Of a stretch of 64,000 nucleotides of DNA, positions 63,351 through 64,000 are shown one piece after another. A program made the position numbers and the translations under genes. How positions within the stretch are numbered: position 1 is the first letter of the stretch; each line of letters opens with the position of its first letter. The stretch lies in assembly GCA_944548615.1 (NCBI GenBank), contig OX155972.1, positions 2,593,625 through 2,657,624 on the forward strand, written 5' to 3'. Source of the DNA: Micropterix aruncella (lineage: Eukaryota > Arthropoda > Insecta > Lepidoptera > Micropterigidae). The notes beneath the pieces were generated by a model. The model did not search any database, was not told where the DNA came from, and saw only the letters and a list, made by a program, of their open reading frames with translations.

Positions 63351-63445
63351 TTTATAAATATTAATGATCACTATCATTTTAAATACTTCTAATTCAAGAC
63401 AAGTCAGTGCTGACATAGTACTGCTATCTTGTAAATTGATTTTAA

Positions 63446-63678
63446 CCCCTAGACCCCCAATTGGCCGATATCGGCCACAACACAATTCAGCGTGACGGCC
63501 CCGTTTTAATTTAATTTGTTTTATTTTATTATGTTAATATGTTTTATTTTTATTATGGGTACAGTGGTTTGGCAGTAATTAATGTTTTGGTGTCATAATT
63601 CAAATTTTTTACTAATTTTTACTACAATTTTTTGGATCATCAACTTGTCAATCGGCTGAGGGGCCGAGGTCTGAAGGA
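63446..63678. mobile_element. piggyBac-type MITE B, second copy
   Basis: CCCCTAGACCCCCAATTGGC ... GAGGTCTGAAGGA with TTAA on both sides (63442-63445 and 63679-63682). Very similar to 51557-51819. Confidence 0.85.
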
Positions 63679-63682
63679 TTAA

Positions 63683-64000
63683 GTCAGTACAGCACTGTGA
63701 CGTCAGTGCTGACTTCAATATTCCCGCTATATATTTTGAAGTAAGTCCGTCCGCCCCTCCACTTGCATCAGCGTTACTGACCTTGTATAGACCTTGTATG
63801 ACCTTGTAAGTCAGTGATTGGTCTGTCGCTGGCAATGCGATGTAGGGTGACGTTATCGAAAATGACGCGTTTCATTTATTCATATAATAGGTATTATGTA
63901 ACAATTCATAATTCTGGTTAGGTTCATAATCACAACATAGGATCATAATCATAATCATATTTATTAGTTCCAAAATATTTCAATCTTGGGAGTTTCAATC
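63683..64000. other. Intronic sequence, nothing recognised
   Basis: AT-rich end of window. Short repeats of GTCAGTGCTGAC (63405, 63698) are the only structure noted. Confidence 0.4.

Overview
The window reads as insect nuclear DNA, most likely lepidopteran. The reasons are split coding exons with GT-AG introns, BEL/Pao and Ty3/gypsy LTR elements, Helitrons ending in CTAG, mariner/Tc1, hAT and TTAA-flanked elements, and a LINE tail ('GGAGGCTTATGTCCAACAG' type) that I associate with Lepidoptera. The order-level call is an inference. No bacterial operons, CRISPR arrays or ordinary RNA genes were seen.

Two host genes are recognisable, both on the minus strand. Thirteen exons between 62,308 and 23,030 encode the C-terminal half of an anoctamin-8-like TMEM16 protein. 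Exon phases agree at every junction except between exons 10 and 11, where one exon is probably unlocated. The 5' half of this gene lies beyond the right edge. Further left, 5,292-5,182 is the first coding exon of an SLC5-type sodium/solute symporter. The BEL/Pao element filling 1-~5,033 lies in its first intron.

Nearly everything else is transposon-derived. 1-5,033: BEL/Pao element (minus), one uninterrupted Gag-Pol frame running off the window, with one Gag frameshift. 5,998-8,450: inverted-repeat element, 172-bp tandem duplication, dispersed repeat. 9,103-9,302: assembly gap. 9,994-18,238: complete BEL/Pao element with two 1,256-bp LTRs, 5-bp target duplication and an 1,842-codon ORF. 18.8-23 kb: LINE tails, a solo LTR, a Helitron. 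23.2-25.3 kb: mariner with a LINE inside. 26.1-32.5 kb: a tRNA-derived SINE split by a 5.7-kb gypsy element that has lost protease-RT and by a MITE. 33-43 kb: LINE fragments, a hAT MITE, and a Tc1 element carrying a palindromic LTR insertion. 43.9-64 kb: intronic LINEs, SINE, MITEs, an 874-bp palindrome and Helitron/LINE composites between the anoctamin exons.

The most unusual structure is 40,554-41,114. It is an insertion with retroviral-type ends (TG...CA) and a 5-bp target duplication, but both ends are the same U3 end in opposite orientation. The inside holds one LTR-like unit, a primer-binding site, and about 34 nt matching the 3' part of tRNA-Tyr including CCA. It looks like an integrated aberrant reverse-transcription product.
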